Of a stretch of DNA of 64,000 nt, positions 1 through 8,835 are shown piece by piece. The notes beneath the pieces are model-generated. The model had not been told where the DNA came from. It did no database searches and was given only the letters and a program-made list of their open reading frames with translations. The translations under genes were made by a program, and so were the position numbers. Position 1 is the first letter of the stretch; each line of letters begins with the position of its first letter. This DNA is from Rheinheimera nanhaiensis E407-8 (GTDB lineage Bacteria; Pseudomonadota; Gammaproteobacteria; Enterobacterales; Alteromonadaceae). The stretch lies in contig NZ_BAFK01000012.1 in assembly GCF_000296695.1 (NCBI RefSeq), positions 62,001 through 126,000 of the forward strand. Reading direction: 5' to 3'.

Positions 1-504
1 GTATTGGCACACCGAAAATAAAAATAAATCCTGTTGCCACAACCGGCCGCAAGCACGTTGTGCGTTATCTAACTGATCTAAAGCCAGATACACTCTGGCA
101 GCCATTAAACTGGCCTGAACATGGGTACTATGCAGTTGAAATACCTTGGCCAGGCTTTCCAGTGCAGCAACAAACTGATGCTGCTGCTGCTGAATGTCCG
201 CTACCAGCAAAAAGTAGTCGGTTGTAGTGCGCCCGTTCGCACTGACACCTTGCAGCAGTTGCTCAGCCTGGTGAAACCAGTCATCAAAGCCCGGGCGGCG
301 TGCACCGTGTAAATACGCCCTAGCCAGTTGCAGCCTGGCGGCATCGTTGCCGCCTTTGTCCATCTCTTGGTGCAGCAGGATCATGTCATCCGTCAGCGGC
401 AGCCCGGTGTGCAACACCCATCGCTCGTTACCGTCGGGGCGATACTCGGTAGCACCTGGCTGCGCCAGCCAAAATACGCAGATAAGCAGTAAAACATTAC
501 GCAT
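1..504 (-). CDS. Exported TPR-like protein, C-terminal part cut off by the window edge
   Basis: The frame reads from an ATG at 504 to base 1 without a stop (168 codons), so the gene continues outside the window. The first ~20 residues form a signal peptide (MRNVLLLICVFWLAQPGA). The rest is helical and Ala/Leu/Gln-rich, with alternating helix pairs that look like tetratricopeptide repeats. A strong ribosome site, AGGAGG, lies 5 bases before the ATG. It is the third gene of the DUF4331 operon, 53 bp after the lipoprotein gene. TPR proteins are common beside DUF4331 genes, so a shared envelope role is likely, but no substrate or reaction can be named. Confidence 0.75.
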   Translation of the reverse strand, partial: MRNVLLLICVFWLAQPGATEYRPDGNERWVLHTGLPLTDDMILLHQEMDKGGNDAARLQLARAYLHGARRPGFDDWFHQAEQLLQGVSANGRTTTDYFLLVADIQQQQHQFVAALESLAKVFQLHSTHVQASLMAARVYLALDQLDNAQRACGRLWQQDLFLFSVCQY

Positions 505-522
505 AACACCTCCTGGGATAAC

Positions 523-548
523 CAGCAGAGCCTTTGCAGGCTCTGCTG
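523..548. other. Intercistronic hairpin in the DUF4331 operon
   Basis: Ten-bp perfect inverted repeat (CAGCAGAGCC / GGCTCTGCTG) with a 6-base loop, in the gap between the lipoprotein gene and the TPR gene. No T-run follows on the minus strand, so it is more likely an mRNA-stability or processing hairpin than a terminator. Confidence 0.5.
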
Positions 549-557
549 TAGCTACCT

Positions 558-1043
558 TTACTGACCCGTGAGTAAATCAGCGTAATCCGCTTCACTCATA
601 GCATCTTGTGTAAAGTCACGGCCATTTATCGCAAGCGGTGTTGCCCCCTCGTTCTGACTAAACGCCGTGCGGCTGTAATCAAGAAAAGACACCACAGCGA
701 CATTCACCGTAATACTTACCTGACCTGTGGTGCTTAATTCACCGTCGGATACCTGCACGGTAAAACTATCGCTGCCGGTAAACTCCGGTGCCGGTGTGTA
801 AGAAAAACTACCATCAGCAGCCAGCGTCACACTGCCGTTTTGCGCAGAGCCGTTGAGGCTAAACACTAAGCTGTCGCCGTTTTTGTCGGTAGCAATTAGC
901 CGGTCCATGATGACAACGTCAGTTTCCGTGACAAAGCTGTTAGCACCTAATAGCGGTGCAACATTTGGCTGGTCAGAATCATTACATCCTGCAACCAACG
1001 CTGCCAGAGCCAGCGGGAACATAAGATTTAGCTTAATCATCAT
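558..1043 (-). CDS. Lipoprotein with one Ig/cadherin-like domain
   Basis: 161-residue protein with a lipoprotein signal: hydrophobic stretch then LVAGC, so the lipidated Cys is near residue 20. Residues ~30-115 resemble the bacterial Ig-like/cadherin-like (Big_9-type) fold found in large adhesins (T-D-x-N-G-D-S-L, then SFSYTPAPEFTGSDSFTVQV). The C-terminal ~45 residues match nothing I recognise. Two adjacent ATGs exist at 1043 and 1040. The second is 6 bases from AAGGAG and may be the real start. It follows the DUF4331 gene by 7 bp and is probably co-translated with it. Probably a cell-surface or periplasmic accessory protein; function unknown. Confidence 0.75.
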   Translation of the reverse strand: MMIKLNLMFPLALAALVAGCNDSDQPNVAPLLGANSFVTETDVVIMDRLIATDKNGDSLVFSLNGSAQNGSVTLAADGSFSYTPAPEFTGSDSFTVQVSDGELSTTGQVSITVNVAVVSFLDYSRTAFSQNEGATPLAINGRDFTQDAMSEADYADLLTGQ

Positions 1044-1050
1044 GCACTCC

Positions 1051-2631
1051 TTAATTTGGCGAGCCAGCCAGCGGCGTCAGCAGATACGGAAAGCTTGTAT
1101 CCAGCATGCTGGCGTTCAGTGGTGCACCATCAGTAAAGGGAACATTACCCACCGGCGCATCTTCAGGTGCGCAAAAGCCTAAATTGGTTGGTTCACCCGC
1201 TACCGGAATGTCATGACACAAAGCGCCCATCACCACCCGTAGTGCAATATCTACCACATCATCACCCGGACGACGGCCGTTAGGAAAGCCAGCCAAATCA
1301 TTACCTGCAACACCTAAAGCAGATTGCATAGCAGCAGGCGTGGCGGGAATAGCGGGGTTTAACCGCAGCATTTCTGATGGTGTTACCGTAGCCAATTGGT
1401 TGACGCCTGCCACACCAGTTAAAAATGCGGCGACTAAGTCAGTGCGTGGAAAGTTCGATGGTGCCAGGTCACTGATATCGGTGCCAAGTGTGGCATTCAC
1501 CGCATCTTTAAACAGGATATTCAGCAGTGCCGGCAAACTTGGGTGCGTCACATAATCAGCAAATTGGCCATCATCTGCCGGTTTGCTGCTATTAAACTTA
1601 TCTTTATCTGCCAAGCCAATCACCAGCTCATTTACCAGGGGGTTACTTAAACGCGATACCTGCACTAAGGCGCCACCACTGACTTCTGGCCGGGCAAAAT
1701 TGGCATTAGGGTTTAAAATGCGCGCTTGTGGCAGGCTTGCTGTGGTCCAGGCACCAATAACGCCATTACCACTGCCGGTAACACAGGCTTTTGGCACCTC
1801 TATAGCCAGCGTAGTGACATTCTTGTCGTTCAAATCATCATTTGCGTTACTTTGAGTGATACCGCCAGGAAAGCCGCCGGCATCACCGGCGCCAGGTGCG
1901 CTGTCACCCTCAACTGGCACATAGTTAACTAAGTCAAAGGTTTCACCCAGGTTGACTACGAAGGGGTCTTTACGCTGACCAACAAAGACTCGAGCCATGG
2001 CGTCACAACCTGGTATGCTCACATCGTACAGGTATTGGTCGGCATATGCCTGATAAGCAGCCGCATCACCAAAGGTTTTATTACCGACATAGTCATAAGG
2101 CTTGGTAAATTGGCTGGCGCCTGTGGGCACAAGCAACGTGCTGGCGTTACCCGTTACCAGCTCCAGCGTATAATTTTCAATAAAGTTCAGCGCTGCTGAG
2201 CTGTCGGCACTGATCCCACCAACATTTTTTAGCGGTACCGCCACCATTTTCTGATTACCCTGTGGCCCTATGGGCAATTGCACACCGGCGCCGTCATTCA
2301 CCAGGCTGTTGCTAAAACGAAAATTAAAACTTACGTCCGGCATCGCATCACCATTATTATCAATGTGAATGCTGTAAACCGCTTGAGGGTCCATGGCAAA
2401 ATAGTTTGGCCCACCATACGCATCCTGTAATGGGATGTAGTTGGCAATCAGGGTTACGTAATTCTCCCGGCCAGCTTCATAACTGTTAAACAGATAAAAA
2501 TCTGTCGCATCTACTGTCGGCGTGCGGGTGATATTCGGCGCTTCACGATGACTTGATGCGTTTACCTCACTGATCAAGCTTAAAGCGGTTATTGCCGCTG
2601 TTACTGCCAAAAATGTTGCTGTTAGTTTCAT
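1051..2631 (-). CDS. DUF4331 family exported protein
   Basis: 526 residues with a Sec signal peptide (to ~A25) followed by the typical DUF4331 start SSHREAP and a repeated fold with D-A-T-D-F-Y-L-F and Y-x-I-H-I-D-N-N-G-D segments. The family is exported and has no established biochemical role. It often lies next to ECF sigma/anti-sigma pairs and TPR proteins, as here. A GAAGGA ribosome site precedes the ATG. The promoter-like motif at 2664-2692 matches one upstream of the sigma gene, so this gene is the likely main target of that sigma factor. Confidence 0.88.
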   Translation of the reverse strand: MKLTATFLAVTAAITALSLISEVNASSHREAPNITRTPTVDATDFYLFNSYEAGRENYVTLIANYIPLQDAYGGPNYFAMDPQAVYSIHIDNNGDAMPDVSFNFRFSNSLVNDGAGVQLPIGPQGNQKMVAVPLKNVGGISADSSAALNFIENYTLELVTGNASTLLVPTGASQFTKPYDYVGNKTFGDAAAYQAYADQYLYDVSIPGCDAMARVFVGQRKDPFVVNLGETFDLVNYVPVEGDSAPGAGDAGGFPGGITQSNANDDLNDKNVTTLAIEVPKACVTGSGNGVIGAWTTASLPQARILNPNANFARPEVSGGALVQVSRLSNPLVNELVIGLADKDKFNSSKPADDGQFADYVTHPSLPALLNILFKDAVNATLGTDISDLAPSNFPRTDLVAAFLTGVAGVNQLATVTPSEMLRLNPAIPATPAAMQSALGVAGNDLAGFPNGRRPGDDVVDIALRVVMGALCHDIPVAGEPTNLGFCAPEDAPVGNVPFTDGAPLNASMLDTSFPYLLTPLAGSPN

Positions 2632-2663
2632 TGTTATGTTCCTTCAGATTAAGTTGCAACCTA

Positions 2664-2692
2664 GTAACGACTGACTTGTGCTATTGGATGCA
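2664..2692 (-). promoter_or_regulatory. Candidate ECF-sigma promoter of the DUF4331 operon
   Basis: Minus-strand motif TGCATC, 16 bases, TCGTTAC. Its -10-like end lies 33 bases before the DUF4331 ATG. The same arrangement (TGCATC-N16-TCGTATC, also 33 bases from the ATG) stands before the ECF sigma gene. Assignment to that sigma factor is an inference from the match. Confidence 0.55.
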
Positions 2693-2721
2693 GCCAGATG
2701 CAGCAACGCCGAAAAAAACAT

Positions 2722-2749
2722 AAAAAAAACCGCCGCAGCGGTTTTTTTA
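2722..2749. terminator. Bidirectional rho-independent terminator
   Basis: AAAAAAACCGC / GCGGTTTTTTT stem with a CGCA loop. It separates the sigma/anti-sigma operon from the DUF4331 operon, so the latter needs its own promoter. Confidence 0.85.
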
Positions 2750-2761
2750 TTCTGAGTGTTA

Positions 2762-3439
2762 TTACAAGGTGACGACCTCAGCCGTGAATAACACCGGCCC
2801 GGTCGGCGCACCGGTGGTTGAACCACCTAATGGTTCCCGACTAACCGCCAGGGCCGCAATAGCGATGCCATCAGCGGCGACAGGCCATGGCATTAACCGC
2901 TCTCCTTGCTGAGGCAGCAATCCTAGTGAAATCGGTGCCTGACCATCGGCTGGCAGCATCCACAGCTCATAATCGTGTTGACCATCCAGGGTTACCGCTG
3001 CGGTTGCTTTTACCTGCAACTGATGTTGTACCTTGCTTACCAGCCACCAGGCTTTAGCATCAGCGGTCTGGATCACCGCAATATCCTGCGAGGCCGGTTG
3101 ATGCAGCATTGGCCTTAGCATCACCACAGTGAGTAACAAGGACGCGGCAGTAGCCAGTGTCAGCCAGTATCGGGTCGTGCTGGCCGGTTTACTTGGCATA
3201 ACCGGAGCCACCCAACCCAGACGCTGCTGAATGCGCAACCACAATGTCTTGTCGGGCATGGTGGCAGGCAAGCTTTCAGCCAGCGGGTTTAAATGTTGCT
3301 CCCAGCGCCAAACCGTCTTTCTGGCATTAGTATTAACCATCATTAGCCGCTGAAACCTTTTTCGTGCAGAGCCTTTCATCGCACCGAGAATAAAATCAAC
3401 CGCCAGCGCATCAAGCAAATCTTGATCCTGATATTTCAT
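2762..3439 (-). CDS. Anti-sigma factor, RskA-like
   Basis: About 225 residues. The N-terminal ~90 residues are a small helical sigma-binding region with the WRWEQHL segment of zinc-less anti-sigma domains. One transmembrane helix follows (YWLTLATAASLLLTVVML, ~residues 95-115), then a periplasmic RskA domain (YELWMLPADGQAPISLGLLP, ending FTAEVV). The family holds its ECF partner at the membrane until a signal triggers proteolysis. I place the start at the ATG at 3439, which overlaps the sigma stop codon as ATGA. A GTG at 3451 would add four residues. Directly downstream of the sigma gene, so the two are translationally coupled. Confidence 0.88.
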   Translation of the reverse strand: MKYQDQDLLDALAVDFILGAMKGSARKRFQRLMMVNTNARKTVWRWEQHLNPLAESLPATMPDKTLWLRIQQRLGWVAPVMPSKPASTTRYWLTLATAASLLLTVVMLRPMLHQPASQDIAVIQTADAKAWWLVSKVQHQLQVKATAAVTLDGQHDYELWMLPADGQAPISLGLLPQQGERLMPWPVAADGIAIAALAVSREPLGGSTTGAPTGPVLFTAEVVTL

Positions 3440-3990
3440 GCTTCCAGGCACCTTTTAAGTTGCGTCAGACCGCGACGGATCCAGCTTTTTACCGTCCCCA
3501 GCGCAGAGCCTGTGTGTTGAGTAATTTCCTGATGGCTCAGTCCGTTAAAATAGGCTAGCTGAATAGACTGACGGTGCTCTTCGGTTAAGCCTTGCATACA
3601 ATCATCCAGTTTAACTTTTTCCCGAACCAAGCCGATGGCCTCCCCCGGCTGTATTTCGTCACCACACAGATCATTGACCGGCTCAGAAATATCCAGATGC
3701 TCTGCTTTTACACGGCGCGATTTGAGTAAGTCCAGCGCCCGATAGCGGGTAATGCTGATCATCCAGCTCATGACACTGCCTTTCTCAGCATGATAATCAG
3801 CAGCGTTATGCCAGATCCGCACATAGGCATCCTGTAACACGTCCTCTGCCCAGTCTGTGCGACGGAGCAGATGCAAACTGACCGAAAACAACTTACCAGA
3901 TGTCACCTGATAGAGTTGTTCAAATGCCTGCTTATTGCCCTGTGCTGTAGCATATAGCAGTTGCAATAAATGCTGTTGTGATTGTTCCAT
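3436..3990 (-). CDS. ECF sigma-70 factor
   Basis: 184 residues with the two regions of an extracytoplasmic-function sigma factor. Region 2 (~25-95) contains D-W-A-E-D-V-L-Q-D-A-Y-V-R-I-W and the -10 recognition helix SWMISITRYRALDLLKSRR. Region 4 (~125-180) has H-R-Q-S-I-Q-L-A-Y-F-N-G-L-S-H-Q-E-I and GTVKSWIRRGLTQLKRCL. It is paired with the RskA-like anti-sigma factor, so it is probably released by an envelope signal. The upstream motif at 4023-4051 suggests autoregulation. It resembles SigK/RpoE-like ECFs associated with RskA; the stimulus cannot be told from sequence. Confidence 0.93.
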   Translation of the reverse strand: MEQSQQHLLQLLYATAQGNKQAFEQLYQVTSGKLFSVSLHLLRRTDWAEDVLQDAYVRIWHNAADYHAEKGSVMSWMISITRYRALDLLKSRRVKAEHLDISEPVNDLCGDEIQPGEAIGLVREKVKLDDCMQGLTEEHRQSIQLAYFNGLSHQEITQHTGSALGTVKSWIRRGLTQLKRCLEA

Positions 3991-4022
3991 CGGTGCCTCT
4001 GTTTAATTAATCTTCACCTACA

Positions 4023-4051
4023 GATACGACACACTGCATGAAACAGATGCA
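4023..4051 (-). promoter_or_regulatory. Candidate autoregulated ECF-sigma promoter
   Basis: TGCATC, 16 bases, TCGTATC on the minus strand. The downstream end is 33 bases before the sigma ATG. It matches the motif before the DUF4331 gene in both half-sites and in spacing. Confidence 0.55.
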
Positions 4052-4169
4052 GGCTTTACATTGCCATAAGCAAATTTCACGTGTGTTTTTTTCGCTATCC
4101 GCTATCATCCGCTTCCTTTTTTTACTGGCTCTCGTATGCTAAGCCAGAGTCCTCTGCGCCGGAATTATT

Positions 4170-5210
4170 ATGCGTATTTGCTTTTTAATGTATCCGTGGG
4201 AAAAAGTGCAACCCGATGGTGACAGCACCATCCGCATGATCCACGAAGCGGTAAGCCGTGGCCACAGCGTGGCCATTACCCATGCCAACAACCTGACAGT
4301 ACGTGACAGTATTGCCCAGGCGTTTTGCAAAGTGTTTGTCAAAGGTCAGAAAATCTCCAGCAATATTGCCAGTTTTTATCGTCATGCCAGCTTTAACCAG
4401 CAAAAATTACCGCTGGCCGCCTTTGACGCCATTTTTATCCGCTTAAACCCACCGCTGGATCCGATAGTGCTGAACTTTCTCGATTCGGTGCGCGAAGATA
4501 CGTTTATCATGAACGATTTAGACGGTATCCGTATTGCCAACAACAAAATGTATACCGCCTCCTTGCATGACCCCGACAACGAGTTTATTCCGATAACCCA
4601 TGTCTCGAAGAATAAAGATTATTTAGCCCGGGTGCTGGCAGAGTCGCCCAGCGACAAGATGATATTAAAGCCCCTGAATGGTTATGGCGGCAAAGGTGTG
4701 ATTGTGCTGGAGAAATCGGCTGCACAAAGCGCCCGTTCATTATTGGACTTTTACATCGGCGATGCCGACCGCGGCAATTACGTTATTTTGCAGCAATATG
4801 TTGAGGGCGCCGAGCTGGGGGATATCCGTATTTTGATGCTAAACGGCAAACCTATCGGTGCCATGCGCCGTATACCTCCAATAGATGATGTGCGCTCCAA
4901 CGTGCATGCCGGCGGCACCGTAATGAAGCATCAGCTAAGCGAACAGGAAAAGCGGCTCTGTGCCCATATAGGCCCTAAATTAGCCCGTGACGGTTTGTTT
5001 TTTGCCGGCATCGATGTGATTAACGGCAAGCTGATTGAAGTCAATGTGATGAGCCCTGGCGGCATCGCCCGTATTAACCGCTTAAATGGCGTGCGCCTGC
5101 AAGAAAAAGTGATTGATTTTATTGAATTCATGGTTAAGAGCAAGCAGCAGTTATCACCACGCAAACAAGGCTTTCGCCAGCTGCTGAGTGATGCCGAACT
5201 GATTATTTAA
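4170..5210 (+). CDS. GshB-like ATP-grasp ligase (glutathione synthetase family)
   Basis: 346 residues with the layout of prokaryotic glutathione synthetase: an N-terminal pre-ATP-grasp domain (MRICFLMYPWEKVQPDGDST, F-I-R-L-N-P-P-L-D), then ATP-grasp residues ILKPLNGYGGKGV (~168-180), G-D-I-R-I-L (~219), M-R-R-I-P-P and the metal-binding end GIDVINGKLIEVNVMSPGGI (~289-308). GshB joins gamma-glutamylcysteine to glycine using ATP. This protein is ~30 residues longer than E. coli GshB and differs in the substrate region, so it may be a paralogue acting on a related peptide. It is monocistronic or shares a transcript with the small gene at 5297. Confidence 0.72.
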   Translation: MRICFLMYPWEKVQPDGDSTIRMIHEAVSRGHSVAITHANNLTVRDSIAQAFCKVFVKGQKISSNIASFYRHASFNQQKLPLAAFDAIFIRLNPPLDPIVLNFLDSVREDTFIMNDLDGIRIANNKMYTASLHDPDNEFIPITHVSKNKDYLARVLAESPSDKMILKPLNGYGGKGVIVLEKSAAQSARSLLDFYIGDADRGNYVILQQYVEGAELGDIRILMLNGKPIGAMRRIPPIDDVRSNVHAGGTVMKHQLSEQEKRLCAHIGPKLARDGLFFAGIDVINGKLIEVNVMSPGGIARINRLNGVRLQEKVIDFIEFMVKSKQQLSPRKQGFRQLLSDAELII

Positions 5211-5296
5211 TTTTTTTATCGTATTAAACAAAATAATTCACTGTTTAAAACCATTAAATCTCGGTAAATAGGCAAAAAAATAGCTGAGGTGCGCTT

Positions 5297-5503
5297 ATGT
5301 CACAGGTAGAAAGCAACGAGTTTGAACTGGATGACCTTACTGACGACGTTGAGATCATCAAAGAAATATCCCCCAAAGACAGTAAAGCCAAGCAAAAATT
5401 AGAAGCGCGGCGACGCATTGACGAGCTGCTGGAGCAAAAACGACTACGCCAGCTGTTAGATGATTGGGACTTAGATGACGATGATGCATTAAATGATGCA
5501 TAA
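5297..5503 (+). CDS. Small acidic protein of the PA3496 family
   Basis: 68 residues, highly charged, with no signal or membrane segment. It has an acidic head, a K/R-rich helix (EARRRIDELLEQKRLRQLLD) and an acidic tail (DDWDLDDDDALNDA). The ARRRI-LLE core is typical of the family NCBI calls PA3496 putative envelope integrity protein; the function is not established. A GAGGTG ribosome site precedes the ATG. A strong terminator follows directly. Confidence 0.75.
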   Translation: MSQVESNEFELDDLTDDVEIIKEISPKDSKAKQKLEARRRIDELLEQKRLRQLLDDWDLDDDDALNDA

Positions 5504-5532
5504 AAAACGGGCGCTGTGTAGCGCCCGTTTTT
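5502..5532. terminator. Rho-independent terminator between convergent genes
   Basis: AAAAACGGGCGC / GCGCCCGTTTTT stem with loop TGTGTA. It serves the small gene (plus) and fabB (minus). Confidence 0.9.
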
Positions 5533-5555
5533 GCTTGTTCAGTATCGCTGTTGCA

Positions 5556-6770
5556 TTAACCGCGGTATTTCTGCATCACTAACGTAGCATTAGTGCCACC
5601 AAAGCCAAAGCTGTTCGACATTACAGTATTCAGCTCAGCCGCAGTGGTTTTAGTGATGATATTCAGGCCTTTAGCCGCTTCATCCAGCTCGCTGATGTTA
5701 ATGGATGGGGCAATAAAGTTATGCTGCATCATCAGCAGTGAGTAAATGGCTTCATGCACACCCGCTGCGCCCAGCGCGTGGCCGGTCATGGCTTTAGTGG
5801 CACTGATCGCAGGCGACTTACCGGCGAACACCTGCTGAATAGCGCCCAGTTCTTTTACATCGCCCACCGGCGTGCTGGTGCCGTGGGTGTTAACGTAATC
5901 CACATCACCTTTTACGTTTTGCATCGCCATTTGCATGCAGCGCACCGCGCCTTCACCGCTTGGGGCTACCATGTCAAAACCATCAGAGGTGGCACCATAA
6001 CCGACAATCTCGGCATAGATGGTCGCGCCGCGCGCTAAGGCATGCTCCAGCTCTTCTACCACCACCATGCCGCCACCGCCGCTAATGACAAAGCCATCAC
6101 GGTTGGCATCATAGGTACGTGACGCCAACTCGGGTGTATCGTTGTATTTGGTCGACAGCGCGCCCATGGCATCAAACTCCATCGCCAGGGTCCAGTGCAC
6201 CTCTTCACCGCCACCGGCAAATACGACGTCCTGCTTACCCAGCTGAATAAGCTCTACCGCATGACCGATACAGTGCGCGCTGGTAGCGCAGGCCGAACTG
6301 ATAGAGTAGTTAACACCTTTAATTTTAAACGGTGTCGCTAAACAGGCGGAACAGGTGCTGGACATGGTTTTGGGCACCGCATAAGGGCCAACCCGCTTTA
6401 CGCCTTTTTCACGCAGGGTGTCGGCGGCTTCAACCTGCACCTTAGAGGAAGCGCCACCAGAGCCGGCAACCAGACCAATGCGTGGGCTGGAGATTTGCTC
6501 TTCGGTAAAACCGGCGTCTTGCATCGCTTCCTGCATCGCCAGATAGGCATAAGCCGCGGCGTCGCCCATAAAACGCATGGCCTTGCGATCAATCAGCTCA
6601 CTTGGGTCCAGCTTGATATTGCCCCACACCTGAGAGCGCAAGCCCAGCTCAGCAAACTCTTCGGCCCGGGTAATACCGGAACGCCCGGCCTGTAACGCTG
6701 AGAGCACCTCATTTTTGTTATTGCCAATACTGGATACGATACCAATGCCTGTAATTACCGCTCTTTTCAT
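5556..6770 (-). CDS. fabB: Beta-ketoacyl-ACP synthase I
   Basis: 404 residues, close to the 406 of E. coli FabB, and collinear with it. The condensing-enzyme triad is present: Cys161 ([10 protein letters not shown]), His296 ([11 protein letters not shown]) and His331 with Lys326 ([14 protein letters not shown]). The enzyme elongates acyl-ACP by two carbons in the cytoplasm. FabB rather than FabF is indicated by the length, the N-terminus [16 protein letters not shown] and the [14 protein letters not shown] context. The start is supported by GGAG five bases before the ATG. Transcribed alone, divergently from mnmC. Confidence 0.96.
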   Translation of the reverse strand: MKRAVITGIGIVSSIGNNKNEVLSALQAGRSGITRAEEFAELGLRSQVWGNIKLDPSELIDRKAMRFMGDAAAYAYLAMQEAMQDAGFTEEQISSPRIGLVAGSGGASSKVQVEAADTLREKGVKRVGPYAVPKTMSSTCSACLATPFKIKGVNYSISSACATSAHCIGHAVELIQLGKQDVVFAGGGEEVHWTLAMEFDAMGALSTKYNDTPELASRTYDANRDGFVISGGGGMVVVEELEHALARGATIYAEIVGYGATSDGFDMVAPSGEGAVRCMQMAMQNVKGDVDYVNTHGTSTPVGDVKELGAIQQVFAGKSPAISATKAMTGHALGAAGVHEAIYSLLMMQHNFIAPSINISELDEAAKGLNIITKTTAAELNTVMSNSFGFGGTNATLVMQKYRG

Positions 6771-6945
6771 GCTTGCTCCAAAACACCGGCTGCTGCCGGC
6801 AAGATTAACCTTAATGCTGCGTGTTATTGTACGGACTTTAGTCGTTAAAGTGGTCAGCTTTCAGCGCACAGCTGTACTCTGTTTTCAATTCTGCGGTAGC
6901 TTAAGGTAAACTACAAGCCGAATTTTATGCCGGAACTGCCGCAGT

Positions 6946-8811
6946 ATGTCTAAGCTTAGCCACGCAAAAATACACTTTAATGACCAGGGCACGCCGGTTG
7001 CTGCCGACTTCGACGATGTGTATTTTTCTAACGACGGTGGCCTGGCCGAAACCGACTACGTTTTTTTGCAGCACAACGGTTTACCAAAGCGCTGGCAGGC
7101 GCATCCCCGCAGCGCCTTTCATATTATTGAAACCGGCTTTGGCACCGGCGCTAACTTTTTACTTAGCTGGCTGCGCTTTCGCCAGTTTCGCGCGCAGCAC
7201 CCCAAGGCCTGCTGTCAGCGTTTGTACTTTAGCAGTGTCGAGAAGTTCCCGTTAAGCCATGCCGATTTAACCCGTGCATTAACCGTGCATAGCGAACTGA
7301 GCGAGCTGTGCCAGCAGTTGCTAAACGCCTACCCACTGGCCGTCAGTGGCTGCCACCGGTTAAGTTTCGACCATGGCACTGTAATGTTAGATCTGTGGTT
7401 TGGCGATGTCAGCACAGTGCTGCCACAGCTTGATACGCCGGCAGATGCTATTTATCTCGATGGTTTTGCCCCGAGTAAAAACCCCGATATGTGGCAGGAC
7501 AGCCTGTTTAGCCAGCTTTACCGGCTAAGCCGCCCCGGCACCCAGTTGTCAACCTTTACCGCTGCCGGCCTGGTTAAGCGCGGCCTGTTACAGGCCGGTT
7601 TTAGCGTAACTAAAGTAAAAGGCTTTGGCCGCAAGCGTGAGATGTTAACTGCCTGCCTGTCTGATACACCCACGGCTGTGACAGCACCGGAACAAAGCGC
7701 GCCGCTGGATGGCGCTGTAACCATTATTGGCGGCGGCATTGCATCGCTATGCAGCGCGCTGGCACTGACCCAGCGTGGTATTACCGTAACCCTGTTGTGT
7801 GAAGATGCCGACGTGGCCTGTCAGGCCTCGCAAAACCGCCAGGGCGCGGTTTACCCTAATTTACACGCTAATCTTACCGACGACAGCCAGCTGCATGTGC
7901 AGGCATTTTTATATGCCCGCCGTTTTTATCAACACTGGCAACAGCAAGGCCTCGACTTTGCCATGGACTGGTGCGGTTTGCTGCATATTGCCAGCAACAG
8001 CCAGTTGCAGCAGCGCCAGCACAAGCTTATCGCCAATGGCTTTTGGCCAGAGCAGCTAGTACAGCAAGTTGACCCGCATGCCGCCACTGAGCTGGCCGGC
8101 CTGCCGTTGGCACAAGGCGGTATTTATTTTCCGCTGGCCGGCTGGCTAAACCCGCAGCAATTTTGCCGTCAGGCGCTGGCCTATCTAACAAAGCTGAGCC
8201 ATTTTAGTGTGCAATTTAACTGTAAAGTCAGCGCTATTCGCAAAAACGACGGGCTTTGGCATATTAGCAGTAACCAGCAAGCCTATCAGTGCAGCACCTT
8301 GCTGCTGGCTTGTGGCAGTGCATTAAACCAGTTTGCGCAAACTGCCGGCTTAGCGCTGAATAAAATTCGTGGCCAGGTCAGCCACGTGGAAAATACAGCA
8401 ATGGCGCCATTAAAAACCGTACTGTGCCATAAGGGTTACATCACGCCTCAGTGGCAGGGCCTGCACAGTGTTGGCGCAACCTTTGACCGGCAAGGTACAG
8501 AAGCCGTTGTGACCGAGGCTGACAATAGCGAAAACCTGGCGCTGGTACAGGCACAGCTACACCAACCGGCCTGGTTTGCCCAAAGCCGGGTTAAAAGCGC
8601 GGCAGCGGCATTTCGCGCTACCCTGCCCGATCATCTGCCGGTAGCCGGGCCTGTGCCAGAGCAGCCTGCACTTTATCTGCTGGGCGGTTTGGGCGCCAGA
8701 GGCATTATGCTATCGCCACTGCTGGCAGAGCTCATTGCTTGCCAAATTTGCGCCGAGCCTCTACCGTTATCGCTAACGCTACGGCAAAAAATCAGCGCTA
8801 GCCGGTTTTAA
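6946..8811 (+). CDS. mnmC: Bifunctional tRNA 5-methylaminomethyl-2-thiouridine biosynthesis protein
   Basis: 621 residues with the two-domain MnmC layout. The N-terminal SAM methyltransferase (~1-235) shows the ETGFGTGAN loop at 62-70 and AIYLDGFAPSKNPDMW. The C-terminal FAD oxidoreductase (~255-621) starts with VTIIGGGIAS and ends with GGLGARGIMLSPLLAE. MnmC converts cmnm5s2U to nm5s2U and then to mnm5s2U at the tRNA wobble base. The divergent neighbour is fabB, the usual arrangement in gammaproteobacteria. Full length with no broken motif. Confidence 0.95.
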   Translation: MSKLSHAKIHFNDQGTPVAADFDDVYFSNDGGLAETDYVFLQHNGLPKRWQAHPRSAFHIIETGFGTGANFLLSWLRFRQFRAQHPKACCQRLYFSSVEKFPLSHADLTRALTVHSELSELCQQLLNAYPLAVSGCHRLSFDHGTVMLDLWFGDVSTVLPQLDTPADAIYLDGFAPSKNPDMWQDSLFSQLYRLSRPGTQLSTFTAAGLVKRGLLQAGFSVTKVKGFGRKREMLTACLSDTPTAVTAPEQSAPLDGAVTIIGGGIASLCSALALTQRGITVTLLCEDADVACQASQNRQGAVYPNLHANLTDDSQLHVQAFLYARRFYQHWQQQGLDFAMDWCGLLHIASNSQLQQRQHKLIANGFWPEQLVQQVDPHAATELAGLPLAQGGIYFPLAGWLNPQQFCRQALAYLTKLSHFSVQFNCKVSAIRKNDGLWHISSNQQAYQCSTLLLACGSALNQFAQTAGLALNKIRGQVSHVENTAMAPLKTVLCHKGYITPQWQGLHSVGATFDRQGTEAVVTEADNSENLALVQAQLHQPAWFAQSRVKSAAAAFRATLPDHLPVAGPVPEQPALYLLGGLGARGIMLSPLLAELIACQICAEPLPLSLTLRQKISASRF

Positions 8812-8835
8812 GCCCATATAACGCCCGGGAGCCAT

